A DNA stretch of 33,525 nt from an uncultured Ruminococcus sp. (GTDB lineage Bacteria > Bacillota > Clostridia > Oscillospirales > Acutalibacteraceae). Positions 1-7,149 of the stretch are shown one piece after another. A program made the translations under genes and the position numbers. The notes beneath the pieces are model-generated. The model saw only the letters and a program-made list of their open reading frames with translations, ran no database searches and was not told where the DNA came from. Location: the NCBI GenBank assembly GCA_905235715.1, contig CAJONB010000018.1, positions 1-33,525 on the forward strand, given 5' to 3'. Each line of letters begins with the position of its first letter. The stretch's first letter is position 1.

Positions 1-28
1 GGTCTTGTTGTTGTGCCTTCATTACAAA

Positions 29-60
29 AATACAGCCGAGATTCTCATCTCGACTGTATT
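29..60. terminator. Hairpin, probable terminator of a gene outside the window
   Basis: Two 13-base arms (29-41 and 48-60) pair with one mismatch around a 6-base loop. On the minus strand the stem is followed by TTTTTG; on the plus strand the tail is only moderately T-rich (CCCATACTTTATT). It could end a transcript in either direction. From here to the ATPase promoter near 254 I see no convincing gene: the minus-strand frame at 85-294 begins with TTG and has no ribosome binding site. Confidence 0.55.
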
Positions 61-253
61 CCCATACTTTATTATTTCCTTATCTTAATGATATTGACCA
101 AATACGGTCGGCTTTTTTGATATAATAAGGATATAGAAACTACAACCGATAACTTTTTGTACCATTTTCACTTGATGTAATATGATATTAAGTAGACACC
201 ATGCTTCAAGCTCCGAAATTTTGACAAAATATGCAAAATTCACCAAATATTCA

Positions 254-282
254 TTGCCTTTTTGCAGTTTTGCGATTATAAT
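254..282 (+). promoter_or_regulatory. Sigma-A-type promoter of the P-type ATPase gene
   Basis: TTGCCT at 254-259, a 17-base spacer and a perfect TATAAT at 277-282. The predicted transcript starts near 289, giving a leader of about 45 bases before the GTG start. Confidence 0.6.
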
Positions 283-333
283 GTATTTGCGCAATTCAAA
301 ATCATAGAAATTAACTGCCTATGGAGGTTTTCC

Positions 334-2691
334 GTGGAAAATCCTAACGAAGTGCTTGTCGGACTTTCTGCCGAGGAAGTCGAGCAACGAATCAAGGACG
401 GTAAGGTCAATACCTCGTCCACTGTCAAAACGAAGTCAATCCGGCGGATATTCTACGATAATATCTGCACGCTGTTCAATTTAATCAACGTCATCCTGTT
501 TTTACTGCTGCTGTCGGTCGGCTCTTATAAGAACCTGCTGTTCATCGGCGTCGTCTTCTGCAATACGGTCATCGGTATCGTGCAGGAGATTCGCTCCAAA
601 AAGAGCGTCGACAGCCTCACCATTCTGACCGAGAGCAAGCAGGAGGTACTGCGTGGGGGAGAGGTTGTCCACGTTTCCAAGGATGAAATCGTCCTCGGCG
701 ATATTCTGATACTTTCCCGCGGCAATCAGGTGCCTGCCGACTGTAAGGTCGTCAGAGGCAGCTGTATGGCAAACGAAAGCCTGTTGACGGGCGAATCGGA
801 TTTGATAGAGAAAAAGATTGGCGACGAGCTGTTGTCGGGCAGCTTTATCTCCGCGGGAAGCTGTTACTGCCGCGTCAACCGTGTCGGCGCAGACAGCTAT
901 GCCTCAAAAATCAATGCCGAAGCGAAATATATCAAAAAGAATAATTCTCAGATTCTGAAATCCTTTAAATTTATCATCAATCTTTGTACCGCTGTGATTC
1001 TGCCGATTGGTTTGCTGATGTTCATTTCCAAGTATCTTTGGTACCACGAAACCATTAAGACAACTGTCGAAACCACGGTCGGCGCTTTGGTGGGCATGAT
1101 CCCCGGCGGCATGATTTTGCTGACCAGTACGGTTCTGGCAGTTTCGGTCATTCGTCTTGCGAAAAAGCAGGTTCTTGTCAACGAGATGTACTGTATCGAA
1201 ACGCTCGCGCGCGTTGATGTGCTTTGTATGGATAAGACAGGCACGCTGACTGCGGAAACGATGAACGTCGAGCGTGTTATTGACTTCGGAGAAAGTCAAG
1301 AGAAAATCAACACGGCGCTTGCGTCGATTTCCGCGGCAAGCGAGGACGTCAACGCGACCCTGCAGGCAATCAGCGATTATACAGAGGGAACAGAAGCCGT
1401 AAAGTGCAAGCGCTTTATTCCGTTTTCTTCCGAGACGAAATGGTCGGGAGGATGCTTTGAAAACGGAAAAACTTACATTATCGGCGCGCCGGAGTTTGTA
1501 TTCCCCGAGAGCGAAAAATTTCCCGAAATCCGGCAGAAAATCAGCGAAATCACCGAAACGGTCAGAATTCTGGTTCTGGCATGGTCTGAACAGTCGATTC
1601 AGGAAAACACTCTGCCGGATGATTTACAGCCGATAGCGCTGATATTAATTAAGGATCAGCTCAGAGATAACGTAGAGGACACCATCAATTACTTTAAAGA
1701 GCAGGGCGTAACCCTGAAGGTGATTTCAGGCGACAGCTTAAAAACCGTGCAGAATATCGCGATTGACACCGGTGTTCCCGGTGCGGAAAACGGCGTTGAT
1801 ATGTCTACGGTTACGACCGACGAGGAGTTGAACGAGGCAGCCGAGCGCTGTAACGTATTCAGCAGAGTGACCCCCGCTCAGAAGAAAAAGCTTGTGCTGG
1901 CGCTGCAGGCTAACGGACATACGGTTGCGATGACCGGCGACGGCGTCAACGACGTTTTGGCGCTTAAGGAAGCGGACTGCTCTATCGCAATGGCGTCAGG
2001 AAGCGAGGCGGCGCGCAATGTTTCGCAGATGGTACTGGTCAATAACGACTTTGCCTGTATGCCGCAGGTCGTTGCGGAAGGCAGACGAACCATTAACAAT
2101 ATTGAGCGCAGCTCGTCGCTGTATCTCGTCAAGACCATCTACTCGATGATCCTCGCTGTTTTCTTTATGTTCTCGACGCTGACCTATCCGTTCCAGCCGA
2201 TTCAGCTTTCTTTGATTGGCGCGCTGGCGGTAGGCTTCCCATCATTTGTGCTTGCGTTACAGCCGAATAAAAATATTGTCCGCGGCAACTTTACCTTCAA
2301 CATTATTGCGCGTGCCGCGCCGGCGGGAATCTGCGTTTCGCTGACGATTATTCTGGCGGCGACGCTCCATAATATAACAAATATTTCTCAGGAAGAGCTG
2401 ACGACGATTGCGGTATATACCACCTCGCTGATTTGTATGATGCTGATTATCCGGCTCTCAATTCCGTTCAATCCGCTTCGTATCGGCATGGTCATTATGA
2501 GTTGTGCGGGCTTCGCGATTGCATTTGTGTTCTTCCGCAGCTTCTTTATGCTCACGGATTTGGACGAAGCCGGTCTGCGTATGCTGTTGCTATTTGCCGT
2601 CGGCAGTATCATTCTCTTTAATGTCTTGTATCAGATAGCAGACCATTATATCGAAAAGCTAAAGAATAAACCCGCTGTTAAAAAGAACTAA
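334..2691 (+). CDS. P-type cation-translocating ATPase (CtpE-like)
   Basis: An ATP-driven cation pump of the inner membrane, 785 aa. The actuator TGES motif is at about residues 152-155, the phosphorylated Asp of DKTGTLT is D300, and the hinge TGDGVND is at about 534-540. Two membrane helices precede the actuator, two flank the TM4 motif near 257, and about six form the C-terminal bundle, the usual P-type layout. I start it at GTG 334 because GGAGG at 323-327 sits 6 bases upstream; the open frame to 262 has no ribosome site and runs back into the promoter. The closest family I recall is the CtpE-like branch (calcium in mycobacteria), but the TM4 motif is PGGM, without the acidic residue of PEGL calcium pumps, so the ion is unassigned. 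It is monocistronic and ends at a hairpin shared with the convergent lysozyme gene. Confidence 0.9.
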   Translation: MENPNEVLVGLSAEEVEQRIKDGKVNTSSTVKTKSIRRIFYDNICTLFNLINVILFLLLLSVGSYKNLLFIGVVFCNTVIGIVQEIRSKKSVDSLTILTESKQEVLRGGEVVHVSKDEIVLGDILILSRGNQVPADCKVVRGSCMANESLLTGESDLIEKKIGDELLSGSFISAGSCYCRVNRVGADSYASKINAEAKYIKKNNSQILKSFKFIINLCTAVILPIGLLMFISKYLWYHETIKTTVETTVGALVGMIPGGMILLTSTVLAVSVIRLAKKQVLVNEMYCIETLARVDVLCMDKTGTLTAETMNVERVIDFGESQEKINTALASISAASEDVNATLQAISDYTEGTEAVKCKRFIPFSSETKWSGGCFENGKTYIIGAPEFVFPESEKFPEIRQKISEITETVRILVLAWSEQSIQENTLPDDLQPIALILIKDQLRDNVEDTINYFKEQGVTLKVISGDSLKTVQNIAIDTGVPGAENGVDMSTVTTDEELNEAAERCNVFSRVTPAQKKKLVLALQANGHTVAMTGDGVNDVLALKEADCSIAMASGSEAARNVSQMVLVNNDFACMPQVVAEGRRTINNIERSSSLYLVKTIYSMILAVFFMFSTLTYPFQPIQLSLIGALAVGFPSFVLALQPNKNIVRGNFTFNIIARAAPAGICVSLTIILAATLHNITNISQEELTTIAVYTTSLICMMLIIRLSIPFNPLRIGMVIMSCAGFAIAFVFFRSFFMLTDLDEAGLRMLLLFAVGSIILFNVLYQIADHYIEKLKNKPAVKKN

Positions 2692-2694
2692 AAG

Positions 2695-2730
2695 AAGCGC
2701 TTCAAGGTGATTTGCCTTGAAGCGCTTTTC
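2695..2730. terminator. Bidirectional terminator between convergent genes
   Basis: A perfect 13-bp stem (2695-2707 with 2715-2727) and a 7-base loop, with T-rich sequence after it on the plus strand and an A-rich flank that gives T-rich RNA on the minus strand. It lies 3 bases after the ATPase stop codon and 7 bases beyond the stop of the lysozyme gene. Confidence 0.85.
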
Positions 2731-2737
2731 TATGCTG

Positions 2738-4087
2738 TCATTTATTTTTTCGGAACGATTCACCCATTACGCCGTTATACCCGGGGGGAACCGCCTCGCC
2801 GTCCTCCTGCATAAAGCTTTCATCATCGGGCGAAGCAGAGGTGGAAGCGAGATTTTTGTCGAGAAGTGCGGTATGGTTATTATAGCCGTAGGCGGGGATG
2901 ATGACAGGATAATTCTTGAAGCAGTAATCCTTGTCAAACATTCCGCTTAATCCGCTGATATAGGGGCTCTCCAGATAGTTGACCTCGCCGCCGTACTGCC
3001 ACATACCGACCTTGTCTGTGTTATATTCCATCTTAGTGTACCACTGCGCGTACCAGATATCATAAGTACCGGTCAGGTCTTTTTTATTCAACGCGCCGGT
3101 CAGCCAACTGTAGCCGGTATAGAGAATGGGGTAATAGCCGGCTTCCTCGATACCTTTGAGATAGGTAAGGCAAATATCATGCAGCGTTTTATCGGAGGGC
3201 ATACCGTTGGAATATTTATAGTCGTCATCCTCGATGTCAAACGCAATCGGCATGGTCGGCTTTTTGTCCTTTAATAAGCGGAGTGTGTGGTTGATTTCAC
3301 TTTGAACCGCCGAGGTATTAAGCGCGTAGGAATAGAGATATGCGCCCCACGGCATTCCCGCTGCCTCCGCCTTTTTGACGTTTTGCTCAAAATAGGAATC
3401 GTCCTGAGCGTATTTGTTCGAGCCCCAGCCCATACGAATCATCACGAACGTATAGCCTGCCGCTTTCAGCTTATTGAAATCGACGTTGCCGTTAAATTCA
3501 GAAATATCAACGCCTTTTTGACGTTTATAATTTTTTATTTGATTCTCTATGCTGTTGTTTTCAATCACTTTCAGGCGTGCGTTATAGTCCTGCATAGCCT
3601 GACGGGTGCGCTCCGCCTTTGCAAAGTCGGCAGCGTATTTTGCGGCTGCGGCTTCTTCCTTTGCCTTTGCCTCAGCTGCCAGCCGCGCCTCCTCTGCGGC
3701 GCGGGCTTCCTCAGCTATGCGCATATTCTCCATATCGGTTGCCTGCGCTGTTTTCGCTTGTTCAATATCAAGACCGAGATAAAAATACCCGTCGCCACCG
3801 GCAAGATAATGTTGGAGGTGGGTGACGTCTACGATGTCGGTTTCACCGTCAAGGTTCGTATCTCCGCGAAGAATCGCTTGTTCTGTTAACAACTGCAGCT
3901 CTGCAAGATGGAATTGCAGTAAGGTCGCGTCCATGATGCAAACTTCGTCGTCCTCGTCAATATCTCCGAGAACCGTATATACTTCCTGCTCGTCAGGCGT
4001 ACTGCCCTCAGCCGTCACAGTGATAGCCGACGAAAACAGCAGTACAAAAATCATCAGGACGGATAGGGTAGGCTTCAGTAATTTCAT
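2738..4087 (-). CDS. Secreted GH25 lysozyme with N-terminal dockerin
   Basis: A predicted secreted muramidase, 449 aa. Residues 1-27 are a signal peptide ending near TAEG. A type-I dockerin follows (about 38-100), with two calcium-loop/helix repeats starting GDIDEDDE and GDTNLDGE. Next is an Ala/Glu/Lys-rich coiled coil (about 112-170), then a GH25 domain (about 190-400) opening with KGVDISEFNG and carrying the FDIEDDD acidic motif expected to cleave the MurNAc-GlcNAc bond. The start has AAAGGAG 6 bases upstream. The dockerin implies docking to a cohesin scaffold, unusual for a peptidoglycan hydrolase. No cohesin gene is in the window. The 50-residue tail after the GH25 domain is of unknown role. 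Confidence 0.92.
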   Translation of the reverse strand: MKLLKPTLSVLMIFVLLFSSAITVTAEGSTPDEQEVYTVLGDIDEDDEVCIMDATLLQFHLAELQLLTEQAILRGDTNLDGETDIVDVTHLQHYLAGGDGYFYLGLDIEQAKTAQATDMENMRIAEEARAAEEARLAAEAKAKEEAAAAKYAADFAKAERTRQAMQDYNARLKVIENNSIENQIKNYKRQKGVDISEFNGNVDFNKLKAAGYTFVMIRMGWGSNKYAQDDSYFEQNVKKAEAAGMPWGAYLYSYALNTSAVQSEINHTLRLLKDKKPTMPIAFDIEDDDYKYSNGMPSDKTLHDICLTYLKGIEEAGYYPILYTGYSWLTGALNKKDLTGTYDIWYAQWYTKMEYNTDKVGMWQYGGEVNYLESPYISGLSGMFDKDYCFKNYPVIIPAYGYNNHTALLDKNLASTSASPDDESFMQEDGEAVPPGYNGVMGESFRKNK

Positions 4088-4119
4088 AGAATCTCCTTTG
4101 AATTCTCATTTATTTTTGT

Positions 4120-4148
4120 ATTATAACATATTATGCCGAATAAAGCAA
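4120..4148 (-). promoter_or_regulatory. Promoter of the dockerin-lysozyme gene
   Basis: On the minus strand: TTGCTT, a 17-base spacer and TATAAT preceded by TGT (an extended -10). It lies about 35 bases upstream of the start codon. Confidence 0.6.
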
Positions 4149-4253
4149 ATTTTAACATATTGCGCTGAGTTATTAAAACAGTATGATATCGTAGAAAAGA
4201 ATTAAAATTCTATATAGGAAATAAAACGCTATGAAATTATTCTATTTTACCTA

Positions 4254-4293
4254 TTGACAAGCATTGTGATTTGTGATACTGTATTAGTACAGT
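4254..4293 (+). promoter_or_regulatory. Promoter with palindromic GntR operator
   Basis: TTGACA at 4254-4259, a 17-base spacer and an extended -10 (TGATACTGT) at about 4277-4282. The -10 overlaps a perfect palindrome, ACTGTATTAGTACAGT (4278-4293). A TACAG half-site recurs just downstream. Placement over the -10, directly upstream of a YtrA-type repressor gene, suggests autorepression; this is inferred from position and symmetry. Confidence 0.65.
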
Positions 4294-4321
4294 GATACAG
4301 TTAAGGAGGTCACTAACGCTT

Positions 4322-4684
4322 ATGAATTGGAGCTTGGACAAAAAGCGTCCGATATGTCCGCAGATTTGCGAACGGCTGTGTATCATGATTGCGACCGGCG
4401 AGGTCGAAGCAGGGGAGAAGCTGATGTCGGTGCGCGAGGTTGCGCTCAACGCCGGCGTTACGCCGAACACGGTGCAAAAATCCTTTGAACAGCTCGAGCA
4501 AAAGGGTGTGATTTATTCGCGCCGCGGTTCGGGATGGTATGTGAACGAGGATATCCATGTCGCGCAGGAAATGATGCGCGAGCTGGTACACGGCAAAACA
4601 GCGGCATATCTCAGCGATATGCGCAGTCTGGGACTGAGTGACAGCGAAATTATCAACGTGATAAAGGAGTATGAAAATGAGTGA
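4322..4684 (+). CDS. GntR-family repressor, YtrA subfamily
   Basis: A DNA-binding regulator of 120 aa. An N-terminal winged helix-turn-helix (about 8-75) contains the family pattern 'MSVREVALNAGVTPNTVQKS' followed by 'RRGSGWYV', and a short helical tail of about 45 residues is typical of YtrA-type GntR proteins. I choose ATG 4322, after AAGGAGG at 4303-4309 (12-base gap, somewhat long); the upstream GTG at 4292 lies inside the operator and lacks a ribosome site. Regulators of this type usually sit first in an operon and repress a downstream ABC transporter. The next gene does begin as an ABC ATPase, overlapping by 8 bases, but is truncated, leaving this regulator an apparent orphan. Confidence 0.9.
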   Translation: MNWSLDKKRPICPQICERLCIMIATGEVEAGEKLMSVREVALNAGVTPNTVQKSFEQLEQKGVIYSRRGSGWYVNEDIHVAQEMMRELVHGKTAAYLSDMRSLGLSDSEIINVIKEYENE

Positions 4685-4733
4685 AATTTTACGGTGTGAA
4701 AGCCTCACGAAATGCTACGGCGCATTATCTTAG
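4677..4733 (+). pseudogene. Truncated ABC-transporter ATPase gene (first codons only)
   Basis: The ATG at 4677 overlaps the GntR stop. The frame reads MSEILRCESLTKCYGALS and then stops. 'LxCxxLTKxYG' is the standard opening of ABC ATP-binding subunits just before the Walker A loop, and such a gene is expected behind a YtrA-type regulator. From about 4719 the sequence matches the right end of the MITE-like repeat at 15429-15611 (4728-4747 against 15589-15608, one mismatch), and no further ABC sequence follows. The gene appears to have been lost through an insertion or deletion at a repeat copy. A natural 18-residue peptide cannot be excluded but is unlikely. Confidence 0.7.
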
Positions 4734-4747
4734 TGCAACAGCCCCTT
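4719..4747 (+). repeat. Partial copy of the MITE-like repeat end
   Basis: CGCATT(A)TCTTAGTGC(A)ACAGCCCCTT matches the right end of the element at 15429-15611 with one base insertion and one substitution. Only the right arm is present; the partner arm (GGGGCTGTCGCA) and the centre are absent. It marks the breakpoint of the truncated ABC gene. Confidence 0.65.
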
Positions 4748-4771
4748 GTTTGCGTAGAGTAGGGAAGAAGT

Positions 4772-5764
4772 TTATTTTTTTGCTTTCGGCTTGATGTGGG
4801 AGAGAGGGTTGCTTTTTGCCGCCGCCTCAATTTGACTGGAATCGAGGTGGGTATATATCTCGGTCGTGCTGAGATTCTCGTGCCCGAGCACATCCTTGAG
4901 GACGCGGATATCGACGTTGCCGTGCTGATACATCAGGGTCGCGGCGGTATGGCGCAGCTTGTGGACGGAATAGCCCTGAGAATCCAGACCGATTTTCTCC
5001 AGGTATTTATACACGATTTTTTGCACCATTTCGCGCGAAATGCGGCGGTGCTGAGAGGACAGAAACAGCGCATACTTATCCTCGGAGCGCACGCCCTCGA
5101 CAGGACGCACCTTCATGTAATCCTGATACGCGCTCATACACGCGTCGTTGAGGAAGATGATTCGCTTTTTGTTGCCCTTTCCGGTAATCTGCGCGGTATG
5201 GTCGGGGCGGATATCGGTATAATTCATCGCGACAAGCTCGGCAAGACGCATTCCGCAATTCAGGAAAAAGGTCAGAATACAGTAGTCGCGCTCCTTATAT
5301 TTACCGTCTACCGCATTGAGCAGCTCGATACTTTGCTCGAGGGTCAGATACTTGGGGAGGGGGTTTTTGTCGCGGGCGTTCGGACGCTCCAGCTTTTCGA
5401 GAGGATTGTCCTTTAACAAGCCCTTGTTGACTGTAAGATAATGATAAAACGATTTGATGCTTGTGGTTTTGCGCGCACGCGCAGCCTTATCATTTTTACG
5501 CACGCGCATCAGGTAATTCATAAATTCATAAGCGTCGGTGAGGGTGACCGAGGAAATCAGCTCCAAATCGACGTCGTCTACCGTGATATCCGCAAAATCG
5601 ACGGAAGCGGGTACAATACCTTTATGGTGCTTGATAAAGCGGAAGAAGGTACGCAGATCATTGAAATACTCGTCGACGGTTTTCGGCGAGCGACCCTTGA
5701 CCGTCTGAAGATAATACAGATAATCCTTGATAATGTCAGAAGCTTCTACAGAAAAATTACTCAT
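4772..5764 (-). CDS. Tyrosine recombinase, XerC/XerD family
   Basis: A site-specific recombinase of 330 aa. The N-terminal SAM-like core-binding domain covers about 8-115 and the catalytic domain about 135-320. All catalytic residues are visible: R173 (CGMRLAEL), K196 (TGKGNKKR), H268 and R271 (HKLRH), H295 (LGHENL) and the nucleophile Y304 (TEIYTH). I prefer ATG 5764, with AAAGGA about 10 bases upstream, over TTG 5773. It is about 30 aa longer than the E. coli Xer proteins, as is common in clostridial homologues. Xer proteins resolve chromosome dimers at dif; some relatives act on local invertible or mobile sites. No integrase-type arm-binding domain is present. Its upstream region holds many inverted repeats and a hairpin about 57 bases before the start. 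Confidence 0.9.
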   Translation of the reverse strand: MSNFSVEASDIIKDYLYYLQTVKGRSPKTVDEYFNDLRTFFRFIKHHKGIVPASVDFADITVDDVDLELISSVTLTDAYEFMNYLMRVRKNDKAARARKTTSIKSFYHYLTVNKGLLKDNPLEKLERPNARDKNPLPKYLTLEQSIELLNAVDGKYKERDYCILTFFLNCGMRLAELVAMNYTDIRPDHTAQITGKGNKKRIIFLNDACMSAYQDYMKVRPVEGVRSEDKYALFLSSQHRRISREMVQKIVYKYLEKIGLDSQGYSVHKLRHTAATLMYQHGNVDIRVLKDVLGHENLSTTEIYTHLDSSQIEAAAKSNPLSHIKPKAKK

Positions 5765-5820
5765 GAAAACCAAATCCTTTGAAAAAACTTAAAATGGGTA
5801 TTCGCAAAATATCAAAAACA

Positions 5821-5852
5821 CCGGACAAGATATCCGAAGATAGGTTGTCCGG
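5821..5852 (-). terminator. Hairpin upstream of the Xer gene (terminator or attenuator)
   Basis: Arms CCGGACAA and TTGTCCGG pair, with an inner TATC-CGAA-GATA stem-loop separated by a 2x2 internal loop. On the minus strand it is followed by TGTTTTTGATATTTT, a plausible intrinsic terminator lying between the upstream non-coding stretch and the Xer start codon. It would end any transcript arriving from 5853-6345 and could attenuate the recombinase. Confidence 0.5.
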
Positions 5853-6293
5853 TAATCTTTATTCTATTATATACGAAAATAGGGCGGCGATTTTTCTTTT
5901 ATAGAATTTTACACAAAATTAATATTTTATGTAATTAAGGGAGGGGCAAATCGGAGAAATCGGCTGTATAGGGCTGTTGTCACGAATTTTGCTGTATCTA
6001 ATACATGTTCTGCTTATTTTTGATGAAACGGATTGAAGCTCACTTCATTTCAGAATTTTTAAAATGAATGATTCTGCATTGCCGGCTGTTGAAGCTGAAC
6101 TGTTGTCATCAGGATTTTTTCAAATTATTTTTCATTCAGTTTTTTCTGAATGACTGTAGGTTCATTGAAAATAATCTGAGTAAAGAATTTTTTAAGTATA
6201 TTAATAAAATTTTATAAATATCATTGTAACCGTATCAATTAGTTTGACAATCTAATTGCTGATAGTTAATCAACTGAGCTTTTATATAATATG

Positions 6294-6365
6294 ATTCAAT
6301 CATAATATATCAGATTATTTCGCCGTTATACTGTAATGGTACATAATTATATATTATGATTGAAT
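6294..6365. repeat. 16-bp perfect inverted repeat with a 40-bp centre
   Basis: ATTCAATCATAATATA (6294-6309) is exactly complementary to TATATTATGATTGAAT (6350-6365). The arms are too AT-rich for a strong terminator and have no T-run. The right arm lies between the -35 and -10 of a predicted minus-strand promoter (6346-6373). It sits about 530 bases upstream of a Xer-family recombinase gene. Confidence 0.75.
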
Positions 6366-6373
6366 AACGTCAA
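6346..6373 (-). promoter_or_regulatory. Possible minus-strand promoter in the non-coding region
   Basis: On the minus strand: TTGACG (complement of 6368-6373), a 16-base spacer and a perfect TATAAT (complement of 6346-6351). It points towards the Xer gene; a transcript from here would cross the non-coding region and meet the hairpin at 5852-5821. It could drive the recombinase or an untranslated RNA of roughly 500 bases. Confidence 0.45.
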
Positions 6374-6431
6374 TCCTGTTGGCTCAATACTATTGATTCG
6401 TCTGTTACCCATTCCGGTTTTTACCGCTCCC

Positions 6432-6459
6432 CTATTTTGTTAAAAATTTAACAAAATAG
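6432..6459. repeat. 13-bp perfect palindrome over the DUF6873 stop codon
   Basis: CTATTTTGTTAAA (6432-6444), two bases, then TTTAACAAAATAG (6447-6459). The last codons and the stop of the minus-strand gene lie inside the right arm. It can fold as an AT-rich hairpin at the mRNA 3' end, but no clear T-run follows, so it may be a weak terminator or stability element for the cwlD-radA operon. Confidence 0.6.
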
Positions 6460-7149
6460 CAATCCCCCAATATCAGTCAATTCTGAATCGGTTAATGAAT
6501 ACAGCTCTGTGCCGTGCTGCAGGCAAAATTCCTTGATGCGAGGATAATCAGGATGTCCGGCAATATTTCCCGCGGAATATAAGCTCCGCTTTCCGTTATG
6601 GACGTCCAGTCCCGACGCGCCGCCGATAAAGCCGTAGTCTGCTCCGTCGAGCTTGACTCTCCCCTGCTCAATTTTCAGCACATCGAAATTTAATTCTTTT
6701 AAAGAATGATAGATGCCGTTATCCGCAGTAATCAAAGCGTTATCGGAAACGATTGCGCAGGAGCATTTTGCGTAGCCTTGCTTGACATTGACGAGTTGGT
6801 AGCCGTGTGTCTCGCAGTATTGCTTCACCTTGTTATCGAGTGCATCAAGCCTCGCTATCACGGTTTTTCCCATGACAGCCGCGTTTAAACGCACATTTGC
6901 GGGATATTTTCCTCCGACAGGTTCTTCTGTCATAACGACGTTATAATAAGGCGTTAAGTCTTTCGCAAGCCGTGTACATTCCCGCAGGATAAAGGCGGTA
7001 TCATCCAGAATCAGGCACTGCATATCGGCGTGATCCTGCTCGTAAGGTATCAGATTCGGGAGAATCTCACTATAGATAACGTGATAGCCGAGCTGCCTCA
7101 GTCTTTCGGCAAACTGCGGATATTTTCCCGAGAGGATGACGTTATTCAC
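6448..7149 (-). CDS. DUF6873-type protein, probable GME (pentein) fold
   Basis: A 233-aa protein I match from memory to the uncharacterised DUF6873 family, assigned to the guanidine-modifying enzyme (pentein) fold. Supporting patterns are repeated strand-turn units such as MTEEPVGGKYPANVRLNA, CAIVSDNALITADNGIY and GFIGGASGLD. The chain ends DIGGLLFC, so its last residue is a cysteine; penteins such as arginine deiminase and DDAH have their nucleophilic Cys near the C-terminus in a Gly-rich context, which makes catalysis conceivable. I place the start at GTG 7149, overlapping the radA stop by 8 bases with GAGG 6 bases upstream inside radA; the TTG at 7161 is less likely. It is translationally coupled to radA as the third gene of cwlD-radA-DUF6873. 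Substrate unknown. Confidence 0.75.
   Translation of the reverse strand: MNNVILSGKYPQFAERLRQLGYHVIYSEILPNLIPYEQDHADMQCLILDDTAFILRECTRLAKDLTPYYNVVMTEEPVGGKYPANVRLNAAVMGKTVIARLDALDNKVKQYCETHGYQLVNVKQGYAKCSCAIVSDNALITADNGIYHSLKELNFDVLKIEQGRVKLDGADYGFIGGASGLDVHNGKRSLYSAGNIAGHPDYPRIKEFCLQHGTELYSLTDSELTDIGGLLFC

Larger units (their letters stand above)
5853..6431. other. AT-rich non-coding region with several inverted repeats
   Basis: There is no credible open frame in about 580 bases. Visible structures: CATTCAG-T6-CTGAATG near 6130-6152, a CAGAAT/ATTCTG stem near 6051-6077, the small palindrome TATGATTCAATCATA near 6291-6305, and a 16-bp perfect inverted repeat at 6294-6309/6350-6365. GGGCTGTTG at 5971-5979 resembles a MITE end but is too short to call. 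The region may encode a structured RNA, hold recombination sites, or be decayed mobile DNA. Confidence 0.5.

Noticed and set aside
85..294. 69-residue minus-strand open frame at the left edge
   Set aside because: It starts with TTG, has no ribosome site, overlaps the ATPase promoter and shows no recognisable protein pattern.
4772..5764. Phage or conjugative-element integrase
   Set aside because: The protein has the short Xer architecture without an arm-binding domain, and no phage, relaxase or excisionase gene is nearby.
4719..5985. Composite transposon carrying the Xer gene between repeat ends
   Set aside because: The 4719-4747 repeat end and GGGCTGTTG at 5971 point the wrong way for an enclosing element, and the second match is only about 10 bases.
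5853..6431. CRISPR array in the repeat-rich non-coding stretch
   Set aside because: The repeats are inverted and irregular; there are no evenly spaced direct repeats and no cas genes.
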